From positions 5,621,237 through 5,685,236 of the forward strand of contig NW_004454217.1 in assembly GCF_000283155.1 (NCBI RefSeq): DNA of 64,000 nucleotides. The letters run 5' to 3'. Both the position numbers and the translations under genes were made by a program. How positions within the stretch are numbered: the stretch's first letter is position 1; each line of letters starts with the position of its first letter. This DNA is from Ceratotherium simum simum. Its lineage: Eukaryota > Chordata > Mammalia > Perissodactyla > Rhinocerotidae. Positions 48,174 to 60,790 of this stretch are shown here, one piece after another. The notes under the pieces were generated by a model, which saw only the letters and a program-made list of their open reading frames with translations, did not search any database and had not been told where the DNA came from.

Positions 48174-50379
48174 AATTTTTAAGGGTTTATAGCCATTATG
48201 AATCTCAATCTACAAACTGAGACATGCAAAAAAAAATTCTACTTTATTTTCATTAAATCAAATTAATTTCCATTTTGAGTTCTCATCCCCCTAGACTTGC
48301 AAGAATTTCAATCTCAGGCATTACTGGGGTCTCCTTCCTCCTCAGGGCCTCCCTAGGATCCTGTAGGCTTCCATGGTGCTCAGAAAATCAGGGTAAAGGC
48401 CTCTATCCTCCTGTCCATCATGGTCACAGCTGACATCCTCACTGTCGCTGCCCACGGTGAACCCTTGAAGTCTAGTATCTTTCTGTTTCCATGCCCAGCC
48501 TGAAAAAAAGGAATTTTTGCCATTGAGAGCAGAGGTGCTTAAGGTCAGGCTCCCCAGGTTCATCACGCACCCTCCCCTGAAATCTTACCACCACTTTGGG
48601 CAAAGTGTTCTAAGCTACAGAGCCCAAGTCCTTGCCAGGCTTTCTCACTGCCTCCTCCCCAGTCCTGGTGTCTTGTTAGAGTCTGAGGGAAATCAATCTC
48701 CCACTCCTCTTTGTTGTTCTCAGTGGCATTCATCAGAGTCTCTTAAATGAGATCACTGAGGCCAGTCAGGGTAGTCTCTTACTCAGACCACAATTAGGAA
48801 GTCAATCTCTTTGTTAAAAAGAGTAGGAAGCAGTCCTTTCCACTTTGGGGCAACAGAGCAAAGAACAGAAAAGACCATGTGGGGAAAGAAAAATAGAGAG
48901 ATTGTATATGATTAGGTGCTTTGGTTGTAAGCAATTGAAACTGACTCTAAAAAAGTATAGACAAAATAATAATAAGAATTTATTGGGACAACAGAACATT
49001 GGGTTAATGTCCTAGAACTGAAGGAAGATCTGAACAAGCAGTCCTCAAGAAGGACAGGAAAAGAATAGTTCCAAGAATTTCAATCAGAACCTCGCAGATG
49101 AAAGAAGAGTGACCCAGTCCCAGCTGCCTCTGTTGACGTGTCATTCCGCTGAAGACTCGACTCCCAGGAAAGAGTCTGATGGGTCTAACCCAGGTCATGC
49201 ACTTGCCACCTCTTGGGTAAGAGAGCTGAAGGCCAAGGAGCACTTAGATCAATAGGTTAACCAAACACATTGAAGAGGGGACAGCGAGTGCCCCTAAAAG
49301 AAAAGCAGAGTGCTGCTACCAAATGAAGGGGATACTAGGTAGGCAACATCACTATGCCCATCACAGACGGAAGAGAGGCTTACCAGGTAACAAGTTGCCC
49401 AGGCAGAGCATTGTGTGTGGAGGAGGGCAAATATCCTCATCAATATTAATGACACTTGATACTTACAGTGAAGTTGGAACATTTTCAAAATGCAAAAACC
49501 AATAGCTGGCTGAAGAAAAATAGTACAAGCAGTAATATAAGAAAATGATCAACCCCAGAGCAGACTGTGTGGGAAGAGATATTTGGAAACACTTGGAGAA
49601 GAAAACTATGGAACAGACCAAAAAGAGGACTGTTTTCTTAGGGATAAAGATTTTATCGGTTATCTTGAAAGGAGCAACTTGAGATTTATTCAAGAATCTC
49701 ACTCCAAAACCATGTGTCATTGCTGTATAAAACTATGTCTACAGTACCTATGTAGTAAAATACACACAATCCTCATAATTATATGCGAGTTCAATTATTG
49801 TCAACTAATTTCTTTATGATCTTCACTAACTCCCTAGTTAAAGAATCCGTCCTGTTGTTATTAAATATTGATGCCTTGACTAGATATCATTCCAAGGAAG
49901 ACTCTGAATGCCAAAATGGGCAAAATCAGGTAAGCATTACCACTTAGAGATGGTGTCTCAAGACTTATTTCTCTGTCTGTCCACTGCATGTGCATAAAAA
50001 CTGAAACGTAGAATTTAAAAAACAAAAAGCTATGTCAGGGCAGTATTTCTCAAACTAGTAACATACAAATTAGCTCTTTGAGATTTTCTTGAGGGGAAAA
50101 AGAAAGAACGGGATTCCATGAATTAAAGTGAGCAGAGACTAGAAAGCACAAGTCTCCTAATAGGAGACCACTAAGGTAGCTCGCTGACCAGGTATAGAGG
50201 ACCATGATAAGCAAAGCAATTGTGAAAGTAAAGCAAAAACAAAAAGATAGGGAACAGGTGAGTGAGGTATCCCATCTAGGAAGTAAAATCATCAAAGGGG
50301 TGTCTAGTAGTGACCCAAGGGCCTACAGGTCATATCACTTTGTTCTCAACCATAAGCTTACCTTTCCTTTTCAAGAATA
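48174..50379. other. Unique sequence; possible old repeat at 48905-49290
   Basis: No gene recognised. 48905-49000 (GGTTGTAAGCAATTGAAACTGACTC...AATTTATTGGGA) opens like other old interspersed repeats in the window (7610, 18560). Confidence 0.4.
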
Positions 50380-50732
50380 AGTAGTTCAGCAACAACATGG
50401 ATAAATCTCAAAATAATTATGCTGAGTGAAAGAAGCCAGACAAAAAAGAGTATATGCTATATGATTCCATTTATGTAAAAGTCTAGAATATGCAAACAAT
50501 CTATAGTGACAGAAAGCAAATCAGTGGTTGACTGGGGATGAGAGGGTGGGCTGGGTAGAAAGAAGAGGGTTGAATTACAAAGGGACAGAGGGAAACTTAC
50601 ATTCATTTTCTTGATTGTGGTGATGGTTTCATATGTGATGATGTCAAAACTCATCAAATTGTACACTTTAAATATGTACATGTTATTGTATATCAATTAT
50701 GCCTGGATAAGACTCTTTAAAAAAAAAAGAAT
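50380..50732 (+). mobile_element. L1 3' end fragment
   Basis: ATGGATAAATCTCAAAATAATTATGCTGAGTGAAAGAAGCC, ATATGATTCCATTTATGTAAAAG, GTGGTGATGGTTTCAT, TTGTACACTTTAAATATGTAC and a poly(A) end at 50719-50728. Confidence 0.88.
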
Positions 50733-50751
50733 ATGTAAGTTTTAATCTATA

Positions 50752-50952
50752 GCAGAATTTCTTAACCTCAGCAGATTGACATTTTGGGCCAGATAGTTCT
50801 TTGTTGGGGGGACTGTCCTGTGTGTTGTCGGATGTTTGGCAGCATCCCTAGTCTCTACCTGCTACACGCCAGTAGTACCACTCCACCAGTGATGATAACC
50901 AAAAACGACTCCAGACGGTGCCAAATGTCCCCTGGTGGGAGTGGGGAAAAGA
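50752..50952 (-). mobile_element. MER20 non-autonomous hAT transposon
   Basis: TTTCTTAACCTCAGCAGATTGACATTTTGGGCC, GGGGGACTGTCCTGTG, GGCAGCATCCCTAGTCTCTACC and ATAACCAAAAACGACTCCAGACGGTGCCAAATGTCCCCTGG are the MER20 blocks in antisense. Confidence 0.93.
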
Positions 50953-52288
50953 GGACGCCCCAGGCGAGAACCACATGTCTATAAGGATTTAGCAGGTTAC
51001 AAAGAAGGTAAAGGAAGAGACTAACCTGAGTCGTGTGTACCAGGGAATCCATTCAGACCTAACAACGAGTGCTGTGGATTGAACAGAGATGCAAGCTAGA
51101 CGGCAGGAGCAGGAGGGCAGCTGGAGCGCTGTGAGGCTCCTGACGGAAATGCCATGAAATGCCAAAGCCAGCGCTGTAGGAGCAGAGAAGACTTAAACAA
51201 TGGCAAAGGAAGGCTCAAGGGGGAATTTGTTTATATTTCCTAGAGTGCTTTTATTCATATTATCTTACTGGGTCCTTACAAGGTCCATGTAAGGAGGAGA
51301 GGGGTGATGATTGCTCTCCTCGTCTTTCAGACCTAGAAAGAGTATCCATCAGCTTCTGAGTTCCTAGGTCTCTGAGCATAGTGTTAGTAAAGGAGCGTTA
51401 GATAACCCATCACCTAGTTAGAGCTTCCAGATAAAAATTCTGAAGGGCTGTGATTAAGGATTCTTAATCTCTGATGGCAATCCAACAAGAAAGAGGCTGT
51501 AACACTGCAGGTGAGAAATTTAGTTTAGGCAGTTTAGCTTAAGGAAGCATTTCTGGGGTGAGTCTTGTCAGACAAAGAAGGTATGATTGAGAGATGAAGA
51601 ACATCCTCTTCTGGCGCTTAAAAATAGGAGAAACTTACTTCACTGGAATGATTTAAAGTTATAGATAGAGGGCAGGAGGATAAATTAGAGGCCATGCCCA
51701 GCCCCTTCTAGCAGTGATTCTTTGCTGCAATAAGAGGAGGGAGAGAATTCAGGAGAGAGGGACTGAAGGTCATTTGAATTGGGAATTTAGATTCATCCTC
51801 AGCACATTTAGGAAGGGGCTACATTTCAGTGTACCCAGGCTGCCCTTTTTGCACACTTTTCCTTACACAGATATTGAAATCCTTCCTTTAGAAAGATGTA
51901 AATATTTACATGTAATTATTTACATTGTGAAGGTCACAATGCCTCTCCTTGAACGAAGGAGAGCATTGCTTCCCCGAAAAAGAATCACAGACCTGTGCAG
52001 GAGGTAGAGTGAGATTTGGCGAAGGCACCTTCATGAACCGTGTAGGTGACACCATATGGTCCACCCCTCCCCCAGCCCCAAGAAACTTAAGTTAGTTCTC
52101 ATTGCAGGCTGACCATTGGCAAACACTGCAATTGGAAACATCCAATTCGAACCTAGCTAGTTATCAGAATTTAATGTCCATCCTTGTGCGTGCATTTACA
52201 ATGGTAATAATATTTTGATAACCATGCTTGTGTTTTTGTAGTGCCTTTCTTCTGGAGGAGCTCGAAGAATGCTCCATACTGGCTTTTT
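50953..52288. other. Unique sequence
   Basis: A worn MIR-like piece may lie at 51235-51350. The + frame 51714-52007 (97 codons) matches nothing known to me. Confidence 0.4.
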
Positions 52289-52289
52289 A

Positions 52290-52630
52290 ATTTTTTAATT
52301 ATAGATTAACAACTTTATAGTGAAATATAAACAGAATCATCAAAAAAGAAAAATCTCAGTCCTCTTAGTGTCAAGCTACAATGGCCTTTCCTTGCTTTAA
52401 TATTGTACAGATATAATTTTTCATAATTGCAATGTGCCCATATTATTTTAAGGTTTTATTTTACTTCACATTACAGAATCTAGATTTTTTTCATGTTCCT
52501 ACCTCATTTACATATTTTCAAAAAGCAATGTGATATTCAAATTTTTAACATATTAAGACTATTTAAACAAATTGCCAAATGTTTGGTCATTTACATTGTT
52601 TTTCATTGAAAGAGAGAAGTCTTAATAGGA
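52290..52630 (-). mobile_element. Old L1M-like fragment
   Basis: AT-rich block with TTAATTATAGATTAACAACTTTATAG and CAAATTGCCAAATG resembles antisense L1M 3' sequence; identification is weak. Confidence 0.4.
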
Positions 52631-52859
52631 GATTTATAGTTATTTCCCAATATTTTGCTCATTCATTTATTTATTCATTCATGGAACAAGATGGAGCAGA
52701 AAGATAGAAGGATCTTAAGTCCTTGGCAGCATCTTATTGCTGTTAGACTGGCTCTGGACTGCGGACCACCTAAACCTCTACTTATTTGAGCCACAGTAGT
52801 CAAGTTTCTACTTCTCACAGCTAACAGCAATCCTAACTGACACACCGCTGAAACATTTC

Positions 52860-53340
52860 TTTACATCCGCACCTCCCTCCCTCCTTTGCTCATGCCTCTA
52901 AGGGAGTGGTATCCCTCCTGCCTTCTGAACTAGCCCTCCACCTGCATTCTTAGCCCCATCCCTCCCCCGCCTTCTCTTAGACCATGTTCATGATGTGCTT
53001 TCTTATTTGCAGCCTCCATCTCTCCCTCCATTCTGGCTCTTTTTTATATCTCCTAATGGACCTGCTAGGCTCTCCCTTTCCTAGACCCAACTCACCCATT
53101 GGTTTACTCTCTTTTCCTCTTCTTCCCTTTGCCACCGGACTTCCTGACGGTTTTGTCTACACCTACTCACTCCTCAGTCTCTTTCAAGCTGCCTTTCACC
53201 TCTACAACTGCGGAACCAACAAGTTCACCAATAACCTCCCAGTTAACAAGTCACACAGCCTTTTCTCAGTTGCCATCCTCTGCCAGCTTTCTGCATATGA
53301 CACTTCTGATCACTTTTTCCTTCTTCTTATAAACATTTTT
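52860..53340 (+). mobile_element. L2 LINE fragment (ORF2 end/3' region)
   Basis: Sense L2 motifs: GTTTTGTCTACACCTACTCACTCC, TCACCAATAACCTCCCAGTTAACAAGTC, TTTTCTCAGTTGCCATCCTC and GACACTTCTGATCACTTTTTCC. The open frame 52984-53385 is a by-product. Confidence 0.65.
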
Positions 53341-53479
53341 AGAAGTATAAAAACACTACATAAATTTTGGAGAAAATTATTTTAAATGATTGAAAAAAGT
53401 GAACATAAAACTACATCCATTTACATATTTCCTTTCCTACCCTAGATGCCACTAAAATGTAGTAAGGGTTTAAAAAAAA

Positions 53480-54000
53480 TACACTGTCCCGTCCTCCCTC
53501 CAAAAAAGGAACCATCCAAAGGATAAAGGGAATAAGAGAAGAAATAATTTGTGGCAGCCATGAGACTGCTCAGGCCTCCATCTATGGGAGTATAATTGAC
53601 CAAGAGTCCCCACTGCTGGGCTCTGAAACCCACCTAAAATCCACAGCTGAGTTTGGGCCCAGGCCATGCTTCCCCAGGGCTGTTCCTAACTAATATAGGA
53701 GCATGGTAAGGACTGAGCATTCCCAGGAGACACAGGACTCCAACAGCCAACATTGGCTCAAGGACTCCTGCCAGCCCAGCTGAACAGCCTTAGATCACAC
53801 TGTGGTCTAGAATGATTCCATTCAGCCTTCCTTCCAGCTCTCCTTCATTCTCGTCTCAGTCTGATGCTCTCTCAGCCTTTTCTGGCTCCCTCCCCATTTT
53901 CTTGCACACAGGTGGTTCCCTAGTAAAATTCTTACACTTAATATCATCTTGGAATCTGCCTCTTAGAAGACCCAGACTAATGCATAACTGTAGGTGAAAG
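53480..54000 (+). mobile_element. LTR-like repeat, ERVL/MaLR type
   Basis: The end CCTAGTAAAATTCTTACACTTAATATCATCTTGGAATCTGCCTC resembles the 'aataaacttcttgcacttgaatc' terminus of several old mammalian LTRs. Start and family uncertain. Confidence 0.4.
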
Positions 54001-54390
54001 ATTTCAACAAATATTTGGAAGATAACAAGCAGACGGAGGAGCAGTAGCTGATGTAAGCAGTGTGACCCAAAAGCCCAGCAGAAAGGAATGCTGATAAGCA
54101 CTGAGCCAATTCCACTAGAAGATCCAGAAAATCTCAGGACTTGGAGACACAACTCATTGCAGAAGGTGAGGGGGTACAATGCGGGGCTAAAAACAGCTCT
54201 ATTCATTGAAAGTCTGTATACAGAGAGATTAGGCCAGCAGATCCTCTCCCTGACCCTGCTCACCCTTCCAGCTAAGTGGTGCCCAAACTCCTGATCCACA
54301 GAAACTGTGCAATGACAAATACCTGTTGTTTTAGGCTGCTTAGTTTGCAGTAATTTGTTACACAGCTATAGATAATTAAAACAGATAGCA
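54001..54390 (+). mobile_element. MLT1-type LTR 3' end
   Basis: CTGATCCACAGAAACTGTGCAATGACAAATACCTGTTGTTTTAGGCTGC and GTAATTTGTTACACAGCTATAGATAATTAAAACAG are the MLT1 terminus, similar to the end at 23270-23335. The 5' limit is not resolved. Confidence 0.65.
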
Positions 54391-54945
54391 ATAAAAGTAT
54401 ATTATTTAGAAATGAAGCAAATGCCTGGGCTGTGGATAGGAGAGGAATATGAGGAAATATATTTTTCAATATTAGGTGTTCCAAGCCATTCAGATAGTTT
54501 TAGCAGGAACATTACTTTGATACAAATTTTTTTTTTAAGTAAAAATTTAAACACATTATCAGACTGTTGAGATGAGTGCTAATACCTGAGATTGTCGAAA
54601 ACTTGGAGAGCCAGTCACAGCAGAGTCTGTGGGGAAGGTGAAAGTCAGAAGTGAGAAAGATCAGATGCAGAGGGTCAGAAGGGGTGTCCTAAGCCAGATA
54701 AAGAGGCAAAAGTTGGAAGGAAGAGTTGGAAACCAAATCAGTGATGACGCTGGTGAGGAGCGGGGTTTACAGAGCTATCTTGGCCATCTGAGAACCATGT
54801 AACTGCTCAGAACACCAGCTGGTATCCATGGCTTGCTTTACAAGTTACCAGGTCCATGGTGCATGATGCATTGAGCTGACTTAGAGGTGCAGGACTGGGA
54901 CAGAAAATGACTTTCAATTTCTTTCTCCTCAAAGGAACATGTTTA
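54391..54945. other. Unique sequence
   Basis: Nothing recognised. Confidence 0.4.
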
Positions 54946-54949
54946 TGTT

Positions 54950-55345
54950 ATTAGACTTACAATGTAAATATTACTTTGTATTCTAACATTTTTATTTAGC
55001 ATATCCAACTTTCCTATGTCTGTAAATTAGTCAAATTATTTTAAATCATTGCATATTTCATGGATTAAATGAATCATAATTTCTTTAAATCACTGTAATA
55101 TTGCTGAATATTCGGGTTATCTCAAATTTGTCATATAGATACTACTCTAGTGAACATCCTCATTCTCTTGGCATTTTTATTCTGCTCAATTATTTTCTTT
55201 GGAAAATCCTCAGTTCTAGAATCACAGGATTGAGGGGTATACACATATGCCTGGATCTAAATGGGAATTACCATATCGGTTTCCAAAATGCTTAAGTCAC
55301 TTTAAATGCATTTGTTTTACAATTATTTCTCTACCATTTGGTATT
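54950..55345 (-). mobile_element. Old L1M-like fragment
   Basis: CTAGTGAACATCCTCATTC...CTAGAATCACAGGATTGAGGGGTATACACAT...TTACCATATCGGTTTCCAAAATG is the worn antisense L1M 'gaacatccttgtac...ctgggtcaaagggtat' pattern. Confidence 0.6.
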
Positions 55346-55645
55346 TCCTTTAAATGACTTCTCTCTTGGCTAATTTAGTGGAAGTCAAGTCATACATAGG
55401 GTTTTCTTTAATTTTCATACCTTTAATTTCAAGGTAAAATGAACTTTTCCTTTGTGTTTGCCTACCATTTGTCTTGCTTCTTGGGTAGATAGTCTCTTCC
55501 CTCACTTTTGCTGCAGGCCCAGCTCTGTACATCTCTGATGGCTCCTCTGAGTCCTCTTCCTCCCGAACGCAGTTATCCCCCCATGCTGTCCTGAGCCCAC
55601 TTCTCTTCTCTTCTAATATTTTCTCCCTGGGTTTCATCTATTACT
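55346..55645. other. Unique sequence
   Basis: Nothing recognised. Confidence 0.4.
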
Positions 55646-55649
55646 CTGG

Positions 55650-55825
55650 AGCAGTGTTTTTCAGAGGGTGGGTTGGGGTCCCTTCCCCCAAAAAAGTTAC
55701 CTGAGACACTTTTAAAATGCACATTTCCTGTCCTGATGCCAAATGTACAGAAGCAGAATCTCCCAAAGCAAGTTCCCTGAATCTGCCTCTTAAGCAGCTT
55801 CCCAAAAGTGATTCTAAGAGTTTGA
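55650..55825 (+). mobile_element. MER5-like hAT fragment
   Basis: CAGTGTTTTTCAGAGGGTGG, CTTTTAAAATGCACATTTCCTG and AGCTTCCCAAAAGTGATTC resemble MER5-type elements, diverged. Confidence 0.45.
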
Positions 55826-57420
55826 CGAGGACTGATGTAGGATGCCTAAATTTGTCTCTCCCATTTCAGTGTTTCTCTTGCTCTGCATGAGTGCAGTTCA
55901 GCTGCATCCTGGATCTCTCCAGCCAGATGTCACCTCAAATTCCACACATCCTAAACTGCACGCCTCATCTTCCCTCACTCCTCGACTCTCACAGGCACCC
56001 TCAGCACTGCTGCAAATCAGCTCCCACTGCATTCCCTTTTGCTGAGATCAGGAGCCCATCCTTCCAGTCTGTTTGCCCCACGTGCGCAATTCAGTACTGA
56101 TGGCTATTTCCAAACTATTCTTGGAAGGAGGTTCCCCTGTGACAAAGGCCTTGCGGGCCCTAGGGTAATCATTGGCCTCTCTGTTTGTCTGCATGCCACA
56201 CAATGTCCAGAAAGCATAATTCAATGCGACAGATATTAGCAGCAGCAGCCAGCCAGCCAGTATGGCTCTTGGTGCATCTCTAACAGAGCCGCACCCGAGC
56301 AAGCGAGAGCTAATACCACACCTGCCTGCCCAGGACAGGACGAGAGCAGGAAGGTGACAGAAGAAGACTGCTGCCTCCACACAAAGCAGCCAGTAGGAAA
56401 ACAGGGGTTTTCTTCACTCTCCAACCCTTAATCTCTGTGTTCTGGATGCATGTGTGGGCGAGTCATAGGGCCCACGCCTGGCACAGCTCTGATGTGAGGA
56501 AGCTTCCTGCAGACTCCTCCCTCCCCTCTAGCGAGGTGCATCCACCTTCTAAACTTTACATACCCAGGGTCTTCATACCACCCCGGGGCCTTCAAAAATT
56601 ATTCTGAAAATAAATAATTCAGATGAAGTTATAACCAAATCAATGTGCTCTCACTCTATGCTATATTTCCATTTTTTAAAAGGAGGCTGGGTAGGCTAAT
56701 GCTTAACCTAAAGGAATATATTGATAACATTAGGATTTCTAGGCCTTGAGTATCCATATCAAAGGATGGAGGGAGAAGAGATATCCAGGTAATCTTTCCC
56801 ATCTCCACCAAATCCACACAGTAGTAGGCTGTATCCATGCTAAGGTCAGCTCTGGCTTCCAGTTCAGTGAAGGGGTTCTTTGCCATAAAAGTCAGGGGCC
56901 TGAAAATTTGTGAATAAATGAGTTCTCTCAATGTGTATTCCCAAATCAGTATTATCAAAGTGTGTCCCAAAGAGACGCCAGTCCCCTGCATATATAATGG
57001 CCCTCTTGGAGATTCAGAATGCATATTAAAAGTTCTGAGAAATTGTTTGTAAAGAACCTTGTTTAAATTTTTTAACCCAACTTTTCCCAAATTTCTTGAG
57101 CTTTGACACCTTTTCCATAAACACTGCCAATTAGCAAGGCAGGCAACCAGTATCCTGTGATACACACTTTTGTTAATTCTATACCAGTTTTTTAACAATC
57201 AAATACTGTTTCACTGTTGATTTATTTCATCATTTCAGAATGTTTTTTCTCTTTCCTTGTGTTGGCTCTACCTGATATCTTAGCTTAAAATTTGATTTCT
57301 AAACCAAGGTCACAGTTTACCAGGAGGCCCTCCCTAAAATGGAAAGAATGCTTGGTGAATTATTTAGCAAAAGGCATCTTCTCTAAAAAGAAGCAGAATG
57401 TGGGTCTACCACACTACCTC
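55826..57420. other. Unique sequence
   Basis: No exon recognised. The minus frame 57198-56656 (180 codons) is long but has no family resemblance, promoter or splice context; the minus frame 56380-56048 is similar. Confidence 0.4.
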
Positions 57421-57422
57421 TT

Positions 57423-57469
57423 TATTCATTCATTCATCATTCATTCATTCATTTGTTCACTCACTCACT
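57423..57469. repeat. (ATTC)n-type microsatellite
   Basis: Runs of ATTC then CACT tetranucleotides with interruptions. Confidence 0.85.
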
Positions 57470-57743
57470 TGAGCTGTTTATTCTCAGAAGTATAGTGGTA
57501 AATGCTGCCAATGAAAAGGAGAAAAATGTGTGATGAGTCCCTATGACAGAGATAAGAACAGAAAAGCCCTATTTCTTTCCTAACTGAGAAAGGGTGGGGG
57601 AAGTAGGCAGTTCAAATAAAGGTCACAGCACAGCTGATAGTACAGATTAGGAATTTGGGTTGCAAATTGGAGTTGGTTGCGAGGTTGCAAGTTTGGTTGG
57701 AGAGAGACTGAACCCCAATTAGCTTAAGCAAAAGAGCAATGTG

Positions 57744-58040
57744 CTGGGCCAGCCCCGTGGCTTAGTGCTTAAGTGCGCGTGCTCCGCTACTGGCGGCCCA
57801 CGTTCGGATCCCGGGCGCACACCGACGCACCGCTTCTCCTGCCATGCTGAGGCCGCGTCCCACATACAGCAACTAGAAGGATGTGCAGCTATGACATACA
57901 ACTATCTACTGGGGCTTTGGGGGGAAAAAAAGGAGGAGGATTGGCGATAGATGTTAGCTCAGAGCCGGTCCTCCTCAGCAAAAAGAGGAGGATTAGGACG
58001 GATGTTAGCTCAGGGCTGATCTCCCTCACAAAAAAAAAAA
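57744..58040 (+). mobile_element. ERE-type SINE, full-length, CpG-rich (young)
   Basis: Head GGGCCAGCCCCGTGGCTTAGTG, Pol III B-box-like GTTCGGATCC at 57802-57811, middle AGCAACTAGAAGGATG, two tail repeats with GATGTTAGCTCAG, then poly(A). Target duplications AAAGAGCAATGTG (57731-57743) and AAAGAGGGAATGTG (58041-58054). Best single copy for assigning the host order. Confidence 0.95.
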
Positions 58041-58054
58041 AAAGAGGGAATGTG

Positions 58055-58962
58055 GTGGCTCATTACTGGAGAAGTCCAAGGGAGGTGCTGGCCCCAGACT
58101 GTGTTTGCCCCCATCTGTCTCTCATCTCTGTCTTTCTCTCTGCAGCATTAGTGACTGCCCAAACACACAAGCTTTTTCTGTGAGACAGGGAGGACAGCAG
58201 CCCCCAATTCATTCACATCCTTCCAGCAACATGACCAAAAAGCCAAGGCCCTTCTTAGGTCTCTCCCTGTCAGACTTGGAGAAGGATTGTCACACCCCAA
58301 ACCAGCCTTCACCTTCCATTCCCAGACCCGCCCCCAGGGCCAGGGCCCAGGTGCCCATCAGCCTCTGAAGGCCCACAAGAACCCCAGGGCAGTGTTGGAG
58401 GCGGTGCAGCTTGATCACATCTCTGATTTCACACCATGTAGACAGTGAAATGCAGGATGAAATTTCCAAGCTTCGACAGAGAGGTTGCATGAAATTTCAA
58501 AAAGTATAAGTTTCAGGGGTCATCTTTTTTACTTTCTTTGTTTTGTTTTTCGTTACAAGTGGCAAGGCAGACAGCTCCCAGGCGTAACTGTGTTTTTCTT
58601 TTCTTACACGTTTTTTCTTCCTCTGCCCTACATTCACATTTTCTTCTGAGGGAGAGGTAAAACCATTGCTTTTATGAGGAAGAAATATCAGTTATGGTAC
58701 TAACAGGGGATGTGTTCAAGAATCAGAAAATCTTGCCTATTCTATTTGAGGTTGTTTTATTACTTTGCTGACTTCCTCTGACTCCAGTGTCTTAGTGTGA
58801 CATCAAGTGCTATTGAGTTTTGATCTCATGAGGCATAAAGAAAAATAGGATCCATGATCTTGTGAAACTGCTCATTGCCCACTCCTCAAAAATTTAAAAT
58901 AAGTAAACTGATTGCTACTTAAAAGAAAAAAACCTCAGCATTACAACCAATTGAGCAATTTT
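58055..58962. other. Unique sequence
   Basis: Nothing recognised. Confidence 0.4.
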
Positions 58963-58983
58963 ACACACACACACACACACACA
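58963..58983. repeat. (AC)n microsatellite
   Basis: Twenty-one bases of AC repeat. Confidence 0.92.
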
Positions 58984-59121
58984 ATACTATTTATATGCGT
59001 ATGCTTACATACACCAAGTTTCTTGAACAATGCATCAAAATTCTTAGGCTTCTTTCAGAGTCCTTAGTAGGAATTCTTGAACTTTGTCTTTCCAAGGCAA
59101 ATTTAATTCTAGAATTTCCAT

Positions 59122-59334
59122 TCTAGTGTTACACAAATTGTGCTATGAGAACCCCATGCATCAAAATTATATGGTGGGGAGGGGGAGTACTTGCTAAAAT
59201 GCAGACTCCTGAGCCCCACTGCATACTAGTTGAATCAGAATCTCTTTGGGGAGGGTGTTCCAGGAATCTTTGTTTTTAAAGCTTCCCAAATGATACTTCC
59301 GCACTCTAAAATGTGAGAAGCCCTGTTCTAGAAT
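59122..59334 (+). mobile_element. MER5A-like hAT transposon
   Basis: TGCTATGAGAACCCCATGCATCAAAATTATATGG, GCTAAAATGCAGACTCCTGAGCCCCAC, GAATCAGAATCTCTTTGGGG and CTAAAATGTGAGAAGCCCTG follow MER5A order. Confidence 0.8.
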
Positions 59335-59885
59335 TTTGGACAGTTTTATTAAAATTTCTGAGTCGTAGTGTCAGATATTTTTATATCTCTAAGGTAGGAT
59401 AAACTTCTTGTGAATTCCATGAACTTTAGTTTGTCAGTAAAATATAATTAGCAATCTTTGTGGGTCATGCTCTTTTGAAGTTCTGTGACAAAAGTAACTA
59501 TAACCATAGTTATATGACACAGAAGTCTTTCAGATTTAAAAATATTCAGTCTAAATAGGTCAAAGATTAACAAGCAGGATAGGTAAACTCCATTGAAACA
59601 AACTTTTGTGATTATAACAAACAATTCAACGTGATTTTGTTATAATAGGTACATTGCAAGAACTGACATGATAATTAAGATCCAACTGAAATTAATCATA
59701 GATAGAAAAAGTTTATGAAAACTCATTATAGTTGTGAGTTTTCTTCCAAATAAACAACTTCATCTCTTCATAAACGGGATTTTACTTCCAATCCAAGACA
59801 AGCAATAAGAAGTTAATGTACTTCTTGTACATTGTACCTTGTACTCCTTCCATCTCCAATACAATAGGATCTGTCCACAAAGTTC
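59335..59885. other. Unique AT-rich sequence
   Basis: Nothing recognised. Confidence 0.45.
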
Positions 59886-59889
59886 TTGC

Positions 59890-60030
59890 ATTTTAGAGCT
59901 AGAAGAGCCTCAGGGATTATGAACTCCAACCCTTCCTGTTACAGATGAGGAAACTGAAGACCAAGTCACACAGTCGACAACAGAACAGGAAGGAAAATCC
60001 AGATGTCTTGACTTCCCAGTCCTTCTCCTC
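59890..60030 (-). repeat. MIR-like fragment
   Basis: TTACAGATGAGGAAACTGAAGACCAAGTCACACAG is a well-preserved antisense MIR core. Confidence 0.7.
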
Positions 60031-60429
60031 CTGGAGTATAAGTAGCCCCCAAGCATTCCCAAGCACAAAATCAAATGGTTTTTCAGGGGTGTGTGAGCAA
60101 CCATTATTTTTACATAATAGATATATATGCTATGAAGTAAAAAGAAAAAGCCACATAAAACATAAAACTTGAAATAAATGCTCCTCAGCATCTTGACTTA
60201 CTCCTTCCTTCCCTCCTGCAATTTAGGCTACAGGGTAGAAACGTTTGAAAAGCCCAGTGCTACCCCAGCTTCCCTACCAAAATGTGACAAATTAAAAGAG
60301 GAGAGAAAATGTGACCCTAAAGTGATCATGGATAATAACTTGATACCTATCTACATAGATCCAGTGTGGTTGACAATAAGTCAAGCAAGGCTGTTAAGCT
60401 CTTCTCAGATGATTTATTAAGCGTCTGCT
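60031..60429. other. Unique sequence
   Basis: Nothing recognised. Confidence 0.4.
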
Positions 60430-60449
60430 ACAGGACAGTGCCTGGGTTT

Positions 60450-60790
60450 CATTTATTCATTCTGTTATTCAAAAGATATATACTGAGCACCTTCTAGGAG
60501 CTAGAAGCTATGACTGTCCTAGCAATAATAACATGAATAGATCGAGGAAGCAAAACTAAAGCCATAACTACAGTGTGTTAGATGAGAGGCTATAGAATCA
60601 GGTGCTATGGGCACAACTACTCAGCTTGATTGGGTCAGAGAAAGTGTTACAGTGGAAATGACATTGGGCTGAGTCTTGAAGGACAACCAGGAGTTTACCT
60701 AATGAAATACGGGAAAGGAAGAGAAAATCATTCCAGGGAAGTGAATAGCATATGCAGAGGTATGCAAGGGTGAGGAGATCAGGCAAGCAG
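60450..60790 (-). mobile_element. L2 LINE 3' end
   Basis: TTCATTTATTCATTCTGTTATTC...ACTGAGCACCTTCTAGGAGCTAG, GACATTGGGCTGAGTCTTGAAGGACAACCAGGAGTTTACC and CATTCCAGGGAAGTGAATAGCATATGCAGAGG run in antisense L2 order. Confidence 0.85.

Noticed and set aside
56656..57198. 180-codon minus-strand frame as a possible gene
   Set aside because: It matches no known protein and lacks any gene context; I judge it to be chance, though it is the longest non-repeat frame and could be tested for conservation.
57744..57830. tRNA gene at the SINE head
   Set aside because: The A and B boxes belong to the ERE promoter; the anticodon arm and acceptor pairing of a true tRNA are not present.
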